From contig DXIS01000030.1 of assembly GCA_019112735.1 (NCBI GenBank), positions 35,597 through 99,596 on the forward strand: a stretch of 64,000 nt of DNA, read 5' to 3'. Below are positions 42,123 to 51,422 of the stretch, piece after piece. Source of the stretch: Candidatus Mediterraneibacter guildfordensis (GTDB taxonomy: Bacteria; Bacillota; Clostridia; Lachnospirales; Lachnospiraceae). Position numbers and translations under genes: made by a program. The notes under the pieces are model-generated. The model ran no database searches, was not told the DNA's origin, and worked only from the letters and a program-made list of their open reading frames with translations. Position 1 is the first letter of the stretch. The number at the start of each line of letters is the position of its first letter.

Positions 42123-44015
42123 ATGAATGAGAAGAATGAAAAGAAACAGGCATCCCGGGCGGCATCGCCGAAAGTGGTCGGCCGCGTGATCCGGTACATG
42201 CTTCATTATTATAAAATCCCGTTTTTCTTTGTCATCGTCTGCATCGTCATTACGGCGGCGGCAACGGTCATCGGAGCCACCTTCCCGCAGACGCTTGTGG
42301 ATGACTATATCACCCCGATGCTGAAAAGCGGCAGCAGTGATTTTAGCGGTCTGGCGTCCCAGATCGTCCGCCTGGCCTGCATCATGGCGGTGGGCGTGAT
42401 CACGGCGTTTACCTACAACCGGATCATGGTCAATGTGAGCCAGGGCACCATGCGGCGGTTAAGAGACGACCTGTTCGCCCGGATGGAATCCCTGCCCATT
42501 AAATACTTTGACACCCATGCACACGGTGACATCATGTCTGTGTACACCAACGATGTGGATACGCTCCGGCAGCTTCTGAGCCAGAGCATCCCCCAGGTCA
42601 TCAACTCCCTCATTACCATGGCGGCGACGCTCATCACCATGATCGTCCTGAATCCGGCGCTGACCGTGATCTCCATCCTGACGGCTGCAGTCATGATCCT
42701 GGTGACGTCCAATTTCTCGAAGCTGTCGGCGAAATACTATGTCCGCCAGCAGATGGACCTGGGCGCGGTGGACGGCTTTATCGAGGAAATGCTGGACGGC
42801 CAGAAGGTGGTCAAAGTATTCTGCCACGAAGAGGCGGCCATGCGGGATTTCCATGAAGTCAATGAACGGCTGCGGAACAGCGCGGACAAGGCGAACCGCT
42901 ATGCCAACCTGCTCATGCCCATCAACGCCAACATCGGCTGGATCAGCTATGCGCTGGTGGCCATCGTCGGCGCGATCCTGGGGATCAACGGCCTGGCGGG
43001 CGTGACTATCGGTACGGTGGTTACCTTTGTGGGACTGAATAAGAGCTTTACGAACCCCATCACCCAGGTCAGCCAGCAGATCAACTTCGTGGTCAATGCG
43101 GCGGCCGGCGCCCAGCGTGTATTCGACCTGATGGATGAAGAGCCGGAGAAGGATGAGGGATATGTGGAACTTGTCCATGCGAAAGAGGACGGGAACGGCA
43201 ATCTGACAGAATCTCCGGTCCGCACGAACCAGTGGGCATGGCGGCATCCGCACAAGGCGGAAGGCACGGTGACCTACCAGAGACAGGAAGGCGGCGTAGT
43301 CTTCGACGATGTGGACTTCGGATATGACGAGGACAAGATCGTCCTGCACAACATTACCCTGTATGCGAAGCCGGGGCAGAAGATCGCCTTCGTCGGCGCG
43401 ACGGGCGCGGGCAAGACCACGATCACGAACCTGATCAACCGGTTCTACGATATCGCGGACGGCAAGATCCGCTACGACGGCATCAATATCAACAAGATCA
43501 AGAAGCCGGACCTGCGGCGGTCGCTCGGCATGGTGCTGCAGGACACCCACCTCTTTACCGGAACGGTCATGGACAATATCCGCTACGGCAAGCTGGACGC
43601 TACCGATGAAGAATGCATCAAGGCGGCGAAGCTGGCCAATGCGGACGGGTTCATCCGCCGTCTGCCGGACGGATATGATACCATGCTGACCGGCGACGGG
43701 GCCAACTTAAGCCAGGGCCAGAGGCAGCTCCTTGCCATTGCCCGCGCGGCAGTGGCGGACCCGCCGGCGCTGATCCTGGATGAAGCCACGTCGTCCATCG
43801 ACACCCGCACCGAGAAACTGGTGCAGGCCGGCATGGATGCGCTGATGAAGGGCAGGACCACATTTGTCATCGCCCACCGGCTGTCCACGGTCAAGAACTC
43901 CGACTGCATCATGGTCATGGAGCAGGGACGCATCATCGAGCGGGGCACCCACGACGAACTGATCGCGGCCAAAGGGAAATATTATCAGCTGTACACCGGC
44001 AATTTTGCGGCGTAG
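42123..44015 (+). CDS. ABC exporter, half-transporter B with canonical NBD
   Basis: 630 residues: an exporter domain, then Walker A (GATGAGKTT), signature NLSQGQRQL, canonical Walker B ALILDEATSSID and switch VIAHRLST. A loop of about 50 residues rich in charged residues (ELVHAKEDGNGNLTES...) precedes the NBD. It is the catalytic partner of the gene upstream. Ends at a hairpin shared with the next gene's start. Confidence 0.92.
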   Translation: MNEKNEKKQASRAASPKVVGRVIRYMLHYYKIPFFFVIVCIVITAAATVIGATFPQTLVDDYITPMLKSGSSDFSGLASQIVRLACIMAVGVITAFTYNRIMVNVSQGTMRRLRDDLFARMESLPIKYFDTHAHGDIMSVYTNDVDTLRQLLSQSIPQVINSLITMAATLITMIVLNPALTVISILTAAVMILVTSNFSKLSAKYYVRQQMDLGAVDGFIEEMLDGQKVVKVFCHEEAAMRDFHEVNERLRNSADKANRYANLLMPINANIGWISYALVAIVGAILGINGLAGVTIGTVVTFVGLNKSFTNPITQVSQQINFVVNAAAGAQRVFDLMDEEPEKDEGYVELVHAKEDGNGNLTESPVRTNQWAWRHPHKAEGTVTYQRQEGGVVFDDVDFGYDEDKIVLHNITLYAKPGQKIAFVGATGAGKTTITNLINRFYDIADGKIRYDGININKIKKPDLRRSLGMVLQDTHLFTGTVMDNIRYGKLDATDEECIKAAKLANADGFIRRLPDGYDTMLTGDGANLSQGQRQLLAIARAAVADPPALILDEATSSIDTRTEKLVQAGMDALMKGRTTFVIAHRLSTVKNSDCIMVMEQGRIIERGTHDELIAAKGKYYQLYTGNFAA

Positions 44016-44023
44016 AGTCATAT

Positions 44024-44066
44024 ACCCCCGAAGGCAGGCATATGCTTCCCTTACGGGGGTGTTTTT
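44024..44066 (+). terminator. Terminator whose 3' stem holds the next gene's ribosome binding site
   Basis: ACCCCCG (44024) pairs with CGGGGGT (44054), with further pairs AAGG/CCTT inside, followed by GTTTTT. The GGGGGTG of the 3' arm is also the only Shine-Dalgarno-like sequence before the ATG at 44067, so read-through transcripts would hide it. Confidence 0.75.
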
Positions 44067-45194
44067 ATGATCTATGTAGTGAAAAGCGGCGACACGCTGC
44101 AGAAAATATCGGATGAGACGCGGATCCCTGTGCAGAAGATCATTGCTGACAATCAGTTGATATACAGTGAACGGCTTGTGCCCGGGCAGGCGCTTCTGCT
44201 CCTGGGGGAAGGAGAGGAAGGGGATCTGGCACAGGGATATCTTACAGCGGGATATGCCTATCCGTTTATCGATCCGCCGGTCCTGGAGGAAGCCCTGCCG
44301 TCGCTTGGCCGGCTGCTGGTCTTTTCCTATGGCTTTACATTTGAGGGGGATCTGGTCCCGCCCCGGCAGGATGACTGCTGGATGGCGGAGCGGGCGGCAG
44401 AGATGAACGTGGAGCCATGGATGGTGCTCACGCCTTTTTCTTCTGAGGGAGCCTTTAACAATCAGCTGATCCGGGTGCTTGTGGAAAACGAAGAACTGCA
44501 GGACAGACTGACCGCACAGATGCTGGAGATGATGGAACGGAAAGGATACCGGGGAGTGGATATTGATTTTGAATATATCCTTCCGGAGAATAAAGAACAG
44601 TATGTACAGTTCGTTGGGAAAGTAAAGCAAAGGATGGGCAAAAGCGGATATCAGGTGACTGTGGCGGCTGCTCCGAAAACGTCTGACCGTCAGAGAGGGA
44701 TCCTGGTGGAAGGGGTGGATTATGCGAAGCTGGGAGAAAATGCCGATGCCGTCTTTCTGATGACGTATGAGTGGGGGTATACCTACGGGCCGCCCATGGC
44801 GGTGGCGCCGCTCGATAAAGTCCGGGAGGTCGTGGAATACGCGCTGACCCGGATCCCGCCGGAGAAGATCATCCTGGGGATCCCCAATTATGGATATGAC
44901 TGGCCTCTGCCCTATGAGCGCGGGATCACCCGCGCCAGATCCATCGGCAATGAAGAGGCGGTTGGGATCGCGGTGGAAAACGGTGCTTCTGTCGAATACG
45001 CCGAAGTTTCCCAGAGTCCCTGGTTTACCTACCGCAAAAACGGCATGGAGCATGTCGTCTGGTTTGAGGATGTGCGCAGCATCCGGGCAAAATGGGAACT
45101 GGTCCGGGAATACGGACTTTCCGGGGCCGGCTACTGGAATCTGATGCGGCCCTTTAGCGCCAACTGGCTGATGCTCGGGACAGATAGAAGATGA
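44067..45194 (+). CDS. LysM and GH18 domain protein, SleL/YaaH-like spore cortex hydrolase
   Basis: 375 residues. An N-terminal LysM (MIYVVKSGDTLQKISDETRIPVQKIIADN, about 1-48) is followed by a GH18 barrel with the catalytic motif GVDIDFEY (about residue 170) and FLMTYEWGYTYGPPM. This matches the YaaH/SleL family, N-acetylglucosaminidases acting on cortical fragments during germination. Most relatives have two LysM units; here there is one. No signal peptide, as in SleL. It implies a spore-forming host. Its 3' end overlaps the MATE gene by 41 bases. Confidence 0.88.
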   Translation: MIYVVKSGDTLQKISDETRIPVQKIIADNQLIYSERLVPGQALLLLGEGEEGDLAQGYLTAGYAYPFIDPPVLEEALPSLGRLLVFSYGFTFEGDLVPPRQDDCWMAERAAEMNVEPWMVLTPFSSEGAFNNQLIRVLVENEELQDRLTAQMLEMMERKGYRGVDIDFEYILPENKEQYVQFVGKVKQRMGKSGYQVTVAAAPKTSDRQRGILVEGVDYAKLGENADAVFLMTYEWGYTYGPPMAVAPLDKVREVVEYALTRIPPEKIILGIPNYGYDWPLPYERGITRARSIGNEEAVGIAVENGASVEYAEVSQSPWFTYRKNGMEHVVWFEDVRSIRAKWELVREYGLSGAGYWNLMRPFSANWLMLGTDRR

Positions 45195-46488
45195 CGCCCA
45201 GCGCATCGGCCAGGAACCAGCCGATGGGCACGGCCCACCAGATCCCCACAACCCCGAAGAATGGGACCGCGGAGAGGGCGTATGCAAGCGCAACCCGCGT
45301 GCCGAGCGACACGACGGTGAGGACGACCGACATGCCGGGCTTCCCAAGCGCCCGGTAAAGTCCGTAGAGAAGGAACAGGATGCCGATCAGGGCGTAGAAT
45401 GCGCCTTCGATCCGCAGGTAGCGGACGCCTTCTGTGATCACGGCCGTCTCGCCGGCGTCGATGAAAAGGGACATGAGCGGCCGGGCAAAGATGAAGACCA
45501 GCAGGGAGATGATCAGGCTGAAAACCGTGGAGGTTATGACAGCTGTGCGGATGCCCTTGCGGATCCGGTCAGAGTTTCCTGCCCCGTAGTTCTGTGCAAT
45601 GAAGATGGAGAAGGCATTTCCGAAATCCTGCACCGGCAGGTAGGCGAATGCGTCGATCTTTACTGCTGCGGCGAAAGCGGCCATGATGGTCGTGCCAAAG
45701 CTGTTGACCAGTCCCTGCACAGCCAGGATCCCCAGGTTCATAATAGACTGCTGGAGACAGGTGAGGGCAGAGAAGCCGGTGATCTCTTTTATGCGTGTGC
45801 GGCGCAGGCGGATGGACGGATCCGGGCGCAGCAGATGGGGGAACCGGATCCAGGTGTACAGCGTGATCCCGATGCCTGAGACATACTGGGCGATCACGGT
45901 CGCTTCTGCGGCTCCGGCCACGCCCCGGTTAAGTCCGGCCACGAACCACAGGTCCAGGATGATGTTGAGTACGGCGGACACAGCCAGAAATACAAGCGGT
46001 ATCACGGAGTTCCCGAGGGAGCGCAGCAGCGAGGCGAAGAAGTTATATAAGAAGATCCCGATGAGGCCCGCGAAGATCACGGCCAGGTATTCCCGCATCA
46101 TGGGGATCAGCTCGTCCGGCGTGCGCAGGAACCAGATGATCCGGTCTGTTCCGGCGAAGACAAGGATGTTGAGGATCACCGTCACGATCCCGAGCAGGGC
46201 GAAAGACGCCAGGATGCATTCCCGGAGCGCCCGGTCGTCTTTCTGGCCGAAACGGATGGAGAAGACCGTGCCGCTTCCCATGGCAAGCCCCAGGATGATG
46301 GAAGTGAGAAAGGTCATCAGAGAAAAAGCGGAGCCCACGGCGGCGAGTGCGCCCGCTCCGAGAAACCGTCCGACGATCAGCGTATCTGCGATATTATAAC
46401 ACTGCTGCAGCAGGTTCCCCAGGATCATGGGAACAGCGAAGCGCAGCATGGTCTTCATGACCGGTCCGTGAGTCAGTTCATTTTGCAT
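45154..46488 (-). CDS. MATE-family multidrug efflux transporter
   Basis: About 444 residues from MQNELTHGPVMKTMLRFAVPMILGNLLQQCYNIADTLIVGRFLG, the typical MATE start. About twelve membrane helices in two similar halves are visible. Uses a Na+ or H+ gradient to export cationic compounds or metabolites. The track start 20 codons upstream lacks support. It converges with the GH18 gene and is divergent from the cbiG-cbiJ gene. Confidence 0.9.
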   Translation of the reverse strand: MQNELTHGPVMKTMLRFAVPMILGNLLQQCYNIADTLIVGRFLGAGALAAVGSAFSLMTFLTSIILGLAMGSGTVFSIRFGQKDDRALRECILASFALLGIVTVILNILVFAGTDRIIWFLRTPDELIPMMREYLAVIFAGLIGIFLYNFFASLLRSLGNSVIPLVFLAVSAVLNIILDLWFVAGLNRGVAGAAEATVIAQYVSGIGITLYTWIRFPHLLRPDPSIRLRRTRIKEITGFSALTCLQQSIMNLGILAVQGLVNSFGTTIMAAFAAAVKIDAFAYLPVQDFGNAFSIFIAQNYGAGNSDRIRKGIRTAVITSTVFSLIISLLVFIFARPLMSLFIDAGETAVITEGVRYLRIEGAFYALIGILFLLYGLYRALGKPGMSVVLTVVSLGTRVALAYALSAVPFFGVVGIWWAVPIGWFLADALGVIFYLSRASASWR

Positions 46489-46634
46489 TTCATTCACACA
46501 ACTTTCCAAAACATTTGTAAACAACGAAATATATGATAATTCCGGCATAAAAGAATGTCAACATTGACGCTTTTTTTCACCCCGTGGTATGATGATTTCA
46601 TCGATGACATGAAAGAAAATGCGGGGACGGAAAA

Positions 46635-48596
46635 ATGAGCGGAACTGGAAACAGAAAGATCATCCTCTTCAGTTTTACCGGGACGGGCGCTTCGCTTGGC
46701 CGGAGACTGTGCGGAAAACTGGAGGAGGCGGATCATATATGCGAGGCGTATGCGCCGGAAAAATATGCGCAGGAAGGGGTGCGGCCGATGCCGGCAGACC
46801 GGGCGGAACTGATCGGCGGCCAGTGGGGCCGTGCGGCATTCCTGTTTATCGGCGCGGCGGGGATCGCCGTGCGTTTTATCGCCCCGTGGGTAAAGGATAA
46901 GTATACGGATTCCCCGGTGCTGGTGCTGGATGAGAAAGGGCGGTATGTGATCCCCCTGCTCTCCGGACACGTGGGCGGCGCGGCGGCGCTGGCGGACGAG
47001 ATCGCCCGTCTTACGGGCGGGACGGCGGTCCACACTACAGCCACGGATGTACAGGGAAAGTTTGCCGTGGATGTGTTTGCGAAGGAACATTGTCTGGAGA
47101 TCACGGACCGGGCGGCGGCGAAAGCCATTTCAGCAGCCGTGCTGGCGAGGGAGAAGATCGCTCTATATATAGAAGAGTCTTACAGGGATATGCTGCCTTC
47201 GCAGGCGGAAGGAATGCTCCCCGGGGAAGTGATCCTCTGCGGGACACGGGAAGAGGCGGATGCGTACAGATATCAGGTGGTCGTATCCGGACAGCTGTGC
47301 GGACAGCGGCCGGACAGGGCGGAGTCTGAAGATCTCTCCGGTTCTGTCATCCTCCGGCTGAAGCCGCTGGAGACTGCAGCCGGGATCGGCTGCCGGAAAG
47401 GCATCGCGCCGGAACTTCTGGAACAGGGCTTCCTGGATGTGCTGAGGGAGAGCGGGATCAGCATCCGGCAGGTGAAGATGATCGCCAGCATCGATTTGAA
47501 AAAAGACGAGCCGGCGCTTATCCGCCTGGCTGAAAAATATGACGTCCCGTTCGTGACCTATCCGGCGGATGAACTCCGGACGGTGGAAGAGGTGTCCGCC
47601 GGGTCGGAATTCGTGGAGAAAGTGACCGGCGTGGACAATGTGTGCGAGCGGGCGGCGCGTCTGTGCGCCCGGAACCGGGAGACGGGCGTGGACGGAACAC
47701 TGATCCGGGGAAAATGCATCCGGGAAGGGATGACGGCGGCGCTTGCTGCATATCCGGCCCGGACTGCCGGGAAAACCGGGTGCGCGAAGTCGGATGAGAA
47801 AACCACGGATATCCTCATTTTCGCCGGCACGACGGAGGGACGCCTGCTGGCGGAATATGCATCCGCGAAAGGGATTGGCTGTTATGTGAGCGTGGCGACG
47901 GAATACGGGGAAACCCTGCTCCGGGATCTGGAAAATGCAACCGTCCTCACGGGACGGATGGACGGGCAGGAGATCCGGACATTTATCGAAGAAAAGAAGA
48001 TCCGGCTGGTCATTGATGCGACCCATCCTTTCGCCCGGGCGGTAACAGAAAATATCCGGGCGGCCTGCGTGGAGGCCGGGAAACATCTCCCGGTGCGCTG
48101 TGTGCGGTGTCTCCGGCAGGATGATGAGGCGTGCGGCGGTCCGGAACGCGGTGAAGGACCGGAAGGAACGTCAGGGATCATCCGGGTGGATTCCGTGCAG
48201 GAGGCGGTGGAATATCTACAGCAGACCACAGGAAACATTCTGATTACGACGGGCAGTAAGGAACTGGAATTATATACGGCGATCAGAGATTACCGGGAGC
48301 GGTGCTTTGCGAGAGTGCTGTCCGCCGGACCGTCCGTGCAGGAGAGTGTGAGACTGGGATTCGAGGGAAGCCATCTGATCGCCATGCAGGGACCGTTTTC
48401 CGTGGAAATGAATCTGGCGCTGCTGCATCAGACGAAGGCGGCGTATTTTGTTACGAAGGAGACGGGGCGCGCCGGCGGATTTGAAGAGAAGCTTGAGGCA
48501 GCGCAGAAAGCCGGGGCCGTGCTGGTGGTGATCGGCCGGCCGAAGGAAACGGGATTGAGCCTTGATGAGGTGAAGGAACTGATCGCCCGTCCGTAA
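46635..48596 (+). CDS. CbiG-CbiJ fusion: cobalt-precorrin-5A hydrolase and cobalt-precorrin-6A reductase
   Basis: 653 residues. The N-terminal half (about 1-370) is CbiG: FIGAAGIAVRFIAPWVKDKYTDSPVLVLDE, LLSGHVGGAAALADEIA and GIGCRKGIAPELLEQG. The C-terminal half (about 390-653) is CbiJ/CobK: DILIFAGTTEGRLLAEYA, VIDATHPFARAVTENIRAAC and NILITTGSKELELY. They catalyse separate steps of anaerobic corrin synthesis. No other cobalamin gene and no B12 riboswitch is visible here, so the gene is detached from its pathway or serves a rearranged operon elsewhere. Confidence 0.9.
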   Translation: MSGTGNRKIILFSFTGTGASLGRRLCGKLEEADHICEAYAPEKYAQEGVRPMPADRAELIGGQWGRAAFLFIGAAGIAVRFIAPWVKDKYTDSPVLVLDEKGRYVIPLLSGHVGGAAALADEIARLTGGTAVHTTATDVQGKFAVDVFAKEHCLEITDRAAAKAISAAVLAREKIALYIEESYRDMLPSQAEGMLPGEVILCGTREEADAYRYQVVVSGQLCGQRPDRAESEDLSGSVILRLKPLETAAGIGCRKGIAPELLEQGFLDVLRESGISIRQVKMIASIDLKKDEPALIRLAEKYDVPFVTYPADELRTVEEVSAGSEFVEKVTGVDNVCERAARLCARNRETGVDGTLIRGKCIREGMTAALAAYPARTAGKTGCAKSDEKTTDILIFAGTTEGRLLAEYASAKGIGCYVSVATEYGETLLRDLENATVLTGRMDGQEIRTFIEEKKIRLVIDATHPFARAVTENIRAACVEAGKHLPVRCVRCLRQDDEACGGPERGEGPEGTSGIIRVDSVQEAVEYLQQTTGNILITTGSKELELYTAIRDYRERCFARVLSAGPSVQESVRLGFEGSHLIAMQGPFSVEMNLALLHQTKAAYFVTKETGRAGGFEEKLEAAQKAGAVLVVIGRPKETGLSLDEVKELIARP

Positions 48597-48723
48597 GCTG
48601 TTCGTGATTTTCCGGATTTAGGTCAAGATACCACAGGAAAATGGAAAAACCGGATGTTATACTGGGATACAGCGGACCGGGAAAGTAAGACCGGTTCTCA
48701 AAAAAGGATAAGGAGGTGAGCAC

Positions 48724-49851
48724 ATGGAACAAAGGATCGATCGCGCAGAAGCGCCCCAGTGGGTTTTGGAGGAACTGGACCGGGTGTGCGCAGTCCTGGA
48801 AAAGGATATGAAGAAATTCGGAGACCGGTTTCCTTCCGCCTGCGCTGAAAACGGACACTATGAGGTGACGGAAAATGATGACTGGACCAACGGCTTCTGG
48901 ACCGGCATGCTCTGGATGGCTTATCAGTATACCGGAAAGGACGCTTTCAGGCAGCAGGCCTGCCGGAACATGGAAAGTTTCGAACGGCGGCTCGATGAGC
49001 ATGTGGTGCTGGATCACCATGATATCGGATTCCTCTACAGCCTTTCCGTGGGCGCAGGATACCGGATCACGGGGGACAGTCACTGGAAAGAGGTGCTGAT
49101 CCGGGCGGCAGATGTACTCCTTGCGAGGTATCAGGAGAAGGGCGGATTCATCCAGGCGTGGGGCAAGCCCGGTGATCCGGGCGAATACCGTCTGATCATC
49201 GATTCCCTTTTAAACCTTCCGCTCCTATACCGGGCGTCGGAACTGACCGGAGATCCGGTGTACAGGGAATGCGCACAGCAGCATTATAAAAACGTGATTG
49301 GAAATATCGTCCGGGAAGATTATTCAACGTACCATACCTTTTATTTTGACCCGGAGACGGGAAAGCCGGACCACGGGGCGACCCGCCAGGGATTCTCGGA
49401 CCAGTCCTGCTGGGCGAGAGGACAGGCCTGGGCGGTGCTCGGGATGCCGCTTCATGCAAGGATATCCGGAGAAGGCATGGACGAGGAAGAACGCACGCTC
49501 TATGAGAACGTGACGGCGTATTTTGAAGATCATCTTTCTTCCGACGGGATGCCTTACTGGGATCTGATCTTCACGGACGGATCGGACCAGCCAAGGGACA
49601 GTTCAGCACTGGCGGCAGCGGCATGCGGCATGCTGGAGTACGGGAAAAAGGCTCGCGGACTTGAGATGCTCCGCACGCTGAAAGACCTGGCTTCCACAGA
49701 GTATGAGGCGGATCCGGAAGGACTGCTGCTCCACGGCGTCTATGCGTACATGGAAGGCAAAGGCGTGGATGAGCCGGACCTGTGGGGCGATTACTTCTAT
49801 ATGGAAGCGCTCTGCAGAGTATGCGACCCGAAGTGGCAGCCTTACTGGTAA
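48724..49851 (+). CDS. GH88 unsaturated glucuronyl hydrolase
   Basis: 375 residues, an alpha/alpha-barrel enzyme. TENDDWTNGFWTGMLWMAYQYTG and LDHHDIGFLYSLSVGAGYR carry the conserved Asp residues. QSCWARGQAWAVLGM and GSDQPRDSSALAAAACGML are further GH88 signatures. It removes the 4,5-unsaturated uronic acid left by polysaccharide lyases from glycosaminoglycan fragments. No signal peptide, so it acts on imported oligosaccharides. AAGGAGGTGAG precedes the ATG. It is upstream of the sugar transport genes but separated by their promoter. Confidence 0.92.
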   Translation: MEQRIDRAEAPQWVLEELDRVCAVLEKDMKKFGDRFPSACAENGHYEVTENDDWTNGFWTGMLWMAYQYTGKDAFRQQACRNMESFERRLDEHVVLDHHDIGFLYSLSVGAGYRITGDSHWKEVLIRAADVLLARYQEKGGFIQAWGKPGDPGEYRLIIDSLLNLPLLYRASELTGDPVYRECAQQHYKNVIGNIVREDYSTYHTFYFDPETGKPDHGATRQGFSDQSCWARGQAWAVLGMPLHARISGEGMDEEERTLYENVTAYFEDHLSSDGMPYWDLIFTDGSDQPRDSSALAAAACGMLEYGKKARGLEMLRTLKDLASTEYEADPEGLLLHGVYAYMEGKGVDEPDLWGDYFYMEALCRVCDPKWQPYW

Positions 49852-49946
49852 GATAAGGAAAATGCACGGAATATTGTGGTTTTTGCAGAATGTATAATAA
49901 AAGGCGTTGTACAAAATATTATTTGGAACAGTAATTAATAAAGAAA

Positions 49947-50033
49947 TATTGTTCACAATAAACAAAAAATAGCAAGAATCATAAAAAACAGAACAATATA
50001 ATGATTGCAACAATATGCTCCGGGGACTATAAT
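49947..50033 (+). promoter_or_regulatory. Promoter and candidate operator of the sugar transport operon
   Basis: TTGCAA (50005-50010) and TATAAT (50028-50033) with 17 bases between form a strong promoter. TATTGTtcACAATA at 49947-49960 is a perfect inverted repeat 45 bases upstream, and GAACAATA/CAACAATA half-sites recur up to the -35 box. These could be sites for an AraC-type activator encoded in the locus. Confidence 0.65.
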
Positions 50034-50064
50034 TTAATCATCAAATATCAAAGGAGGATATGAT

Positions 50065-51351
50065 ATGAAAAAGAAAATCATCAGTATTTTGCTTGCAGCA
50101 GTTATGGTGACAACACTTGCTGCTGGATGCGGAAGCTCAGGTGACAGCAACGAAGGCGGCGGAAGCGCAGACAACAGCGGGGACAAGCCGTATGAAGGCG
50201 TAGAGCTTACATACTGGTCAATGTGGTCCAACACAGAGCCGCAGGGACAGGTTATCCAGGAAGCTGCTGATGCATGGGCAGAAGAGACAGGCGGTACAGT
50301 CAACATTGAGTGGAAAGGCCGTGACATCAAACAGATCCTTTCTTCTTCACTTGAAGCAGAAGAGAAGATGGACCTGTTCGAAGATGATTACAAGAGAATT
50401 TCCGAGAACTACGCTCAGTACTGCTATGATCTGACAGAACTGGCAGAGGCGAACGGATATGCTGATTCAAGTTATGCGCTGTTCAATGACCGTGCAACAG
50501 GCTGGGCAGGATTCCTTACCTGTATTACAGAGCAGCCGAACGTAGGCGGTGTATTCTACAACCAGGATCTGTTTGAGGAAGCAGGCGTTGAAGTTCCGAC
50601 AACATGGACAGAGTTCCTTGATGTGTGCAAGGCACTGAAAGACAAAGGAATCCAGCCGCTTGCACTTGACAGTACATACGCACCGTTCCTTTTCGGATAT
50701 CATCTTGCAAGATACATCGGTGAAGATGCGATCGCTGACATGGCAGACAATGGCGGATGGGGAGAAAATGAACTCGTAGCCAAAGCTGCACAGGATATGA
50801 TCGATTTTGTTAATGCAGGATACCTTGCAGAAGGCGCTCCGGCTGAATATCCGGCAAGCCAGGATTCCATGGGAATCGATGGTGATGTTGCAATGGTTGT
50901 ATGTGCAAACTATGTTACATCAGAAGTTAACCTTCACAGCGGCACAGAACTGAACTGGAGCGTATTCAACTATCCGTCAGTTGAAGGTGCGGCAGAGGGT
51001 GTAGATCAGTCAGCAGCATATGCAGGCGCAAACTCCATCGCAGTTACAAGCTACAGCGAGAATCCGGAAGCAGCGTATGATTTCGCTACATTCCTTACAT
51101 CAGGCGAGTGGGATCAGAAGATGGCTGATACAGCTTCCCAGATCCCGGCTGATCCGTCCAACACAGCTCCGGCTTCTCAGAACGGAACAATTGAAGTTCT
51201 GAATACTGTTGAGACACCGCTTAGCTGGAACATGGGCTTCAACCAGAATGCAGATCTGATGTCCCCGATCGCAGAAGTTATCGTAAAAATGTACGAAGGC
51301 AGCTTCGCAACAGGTCAGGACTTCGCAGCAGCTCTGGATGCATTATACTAA
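50065..51351 (+). CDS. Sugar-binding lipoprotein of an ABC importer
   Basis: 428 residues with a lipoprotein signal: basic start, hydrophobic core and lipobox LAAGC (Cys about 23), then a low-complexity linker rich in Gly, Ser and Asn. The rest is a family 1 extracellular solute-binding protein (VELTYWSMWSNTEPQ, RATGWAGFLTCITEQPNVGGVFYNQDLFEEAGVE). Codon use differs from the neighbours in favouring GCA/ACA/GTT, as in highly expressed genes (compare rpsB and tsf). It delivers a disaccharide, plausibly galacto-N-biose or a related glycan, to the two permeases. Confidence 0.92.
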   Translation: MKKKIISILLAAVMVTTLAAGCGSSGDSNEGGGSADNSGDKPYEGVELTYWSMWSNTEPQGQVIQEAADAWAEETGGTVNIEWKGRDIKQILSSSLEAEEKMDLFEDDYKRISENYAQYCYDLTELAEANGYADSSYALFNDRATGWAGFLTCITEQPNVGGVFYNQDLFEEAGVEVPTTWTEFLDVCKALKDKGIQPLALDSTYAPFLFGYHLARYIGEDAIADMADNGGWGENELVAKAAQDMIDFVNAGYLAEGAPAEYPASQDSMGIDGDVAMVVCANYVTSEVNLHSGTELNWSVFNYPSVEGAAEGVDQSAAYAGANSIAVTSYSENPEAAYDFATFLTSGEWDQKMADTASQIPADPSNTAPASQNGTIEVLNTVETPLSWNMGFNQNADLMSPIAEVIVKMYEGSFATGQDFAAALDALY

Positions 51352-51369
51352 GAACGGGTTTTAAACCAG

Positions 51370-51400
51370 GAGGTGGCGCTCACCGGCGCCACCTCGTTTT
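51370..51400 (+). terminator. Attenuating hairpin between binding protein and permease genes
   Basis: GAGGTGGCGC and GCGCCACCTC form a perfect 10-base stem with a 6-base loop followed by GTTTTG. Such partial terminators after binding-protein genes raise their dose relative to the permeases. Confidence 0.65.
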
Positions 51401-51422
51401 GTCAGAGAGGTGACACAGGAAA

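Noticed and set aside
42459-43550. 363-codon minus-strand ORF
   Set aside because: Shadow of the second exporter's half B; no initiation signal or known domain.
46549-46634. Cobalamin riboswitch before the CbiG-CbiJ gene
   Set aside because: The gap is only 86 bases and contains no B12-box-like sequence or suitable fold.
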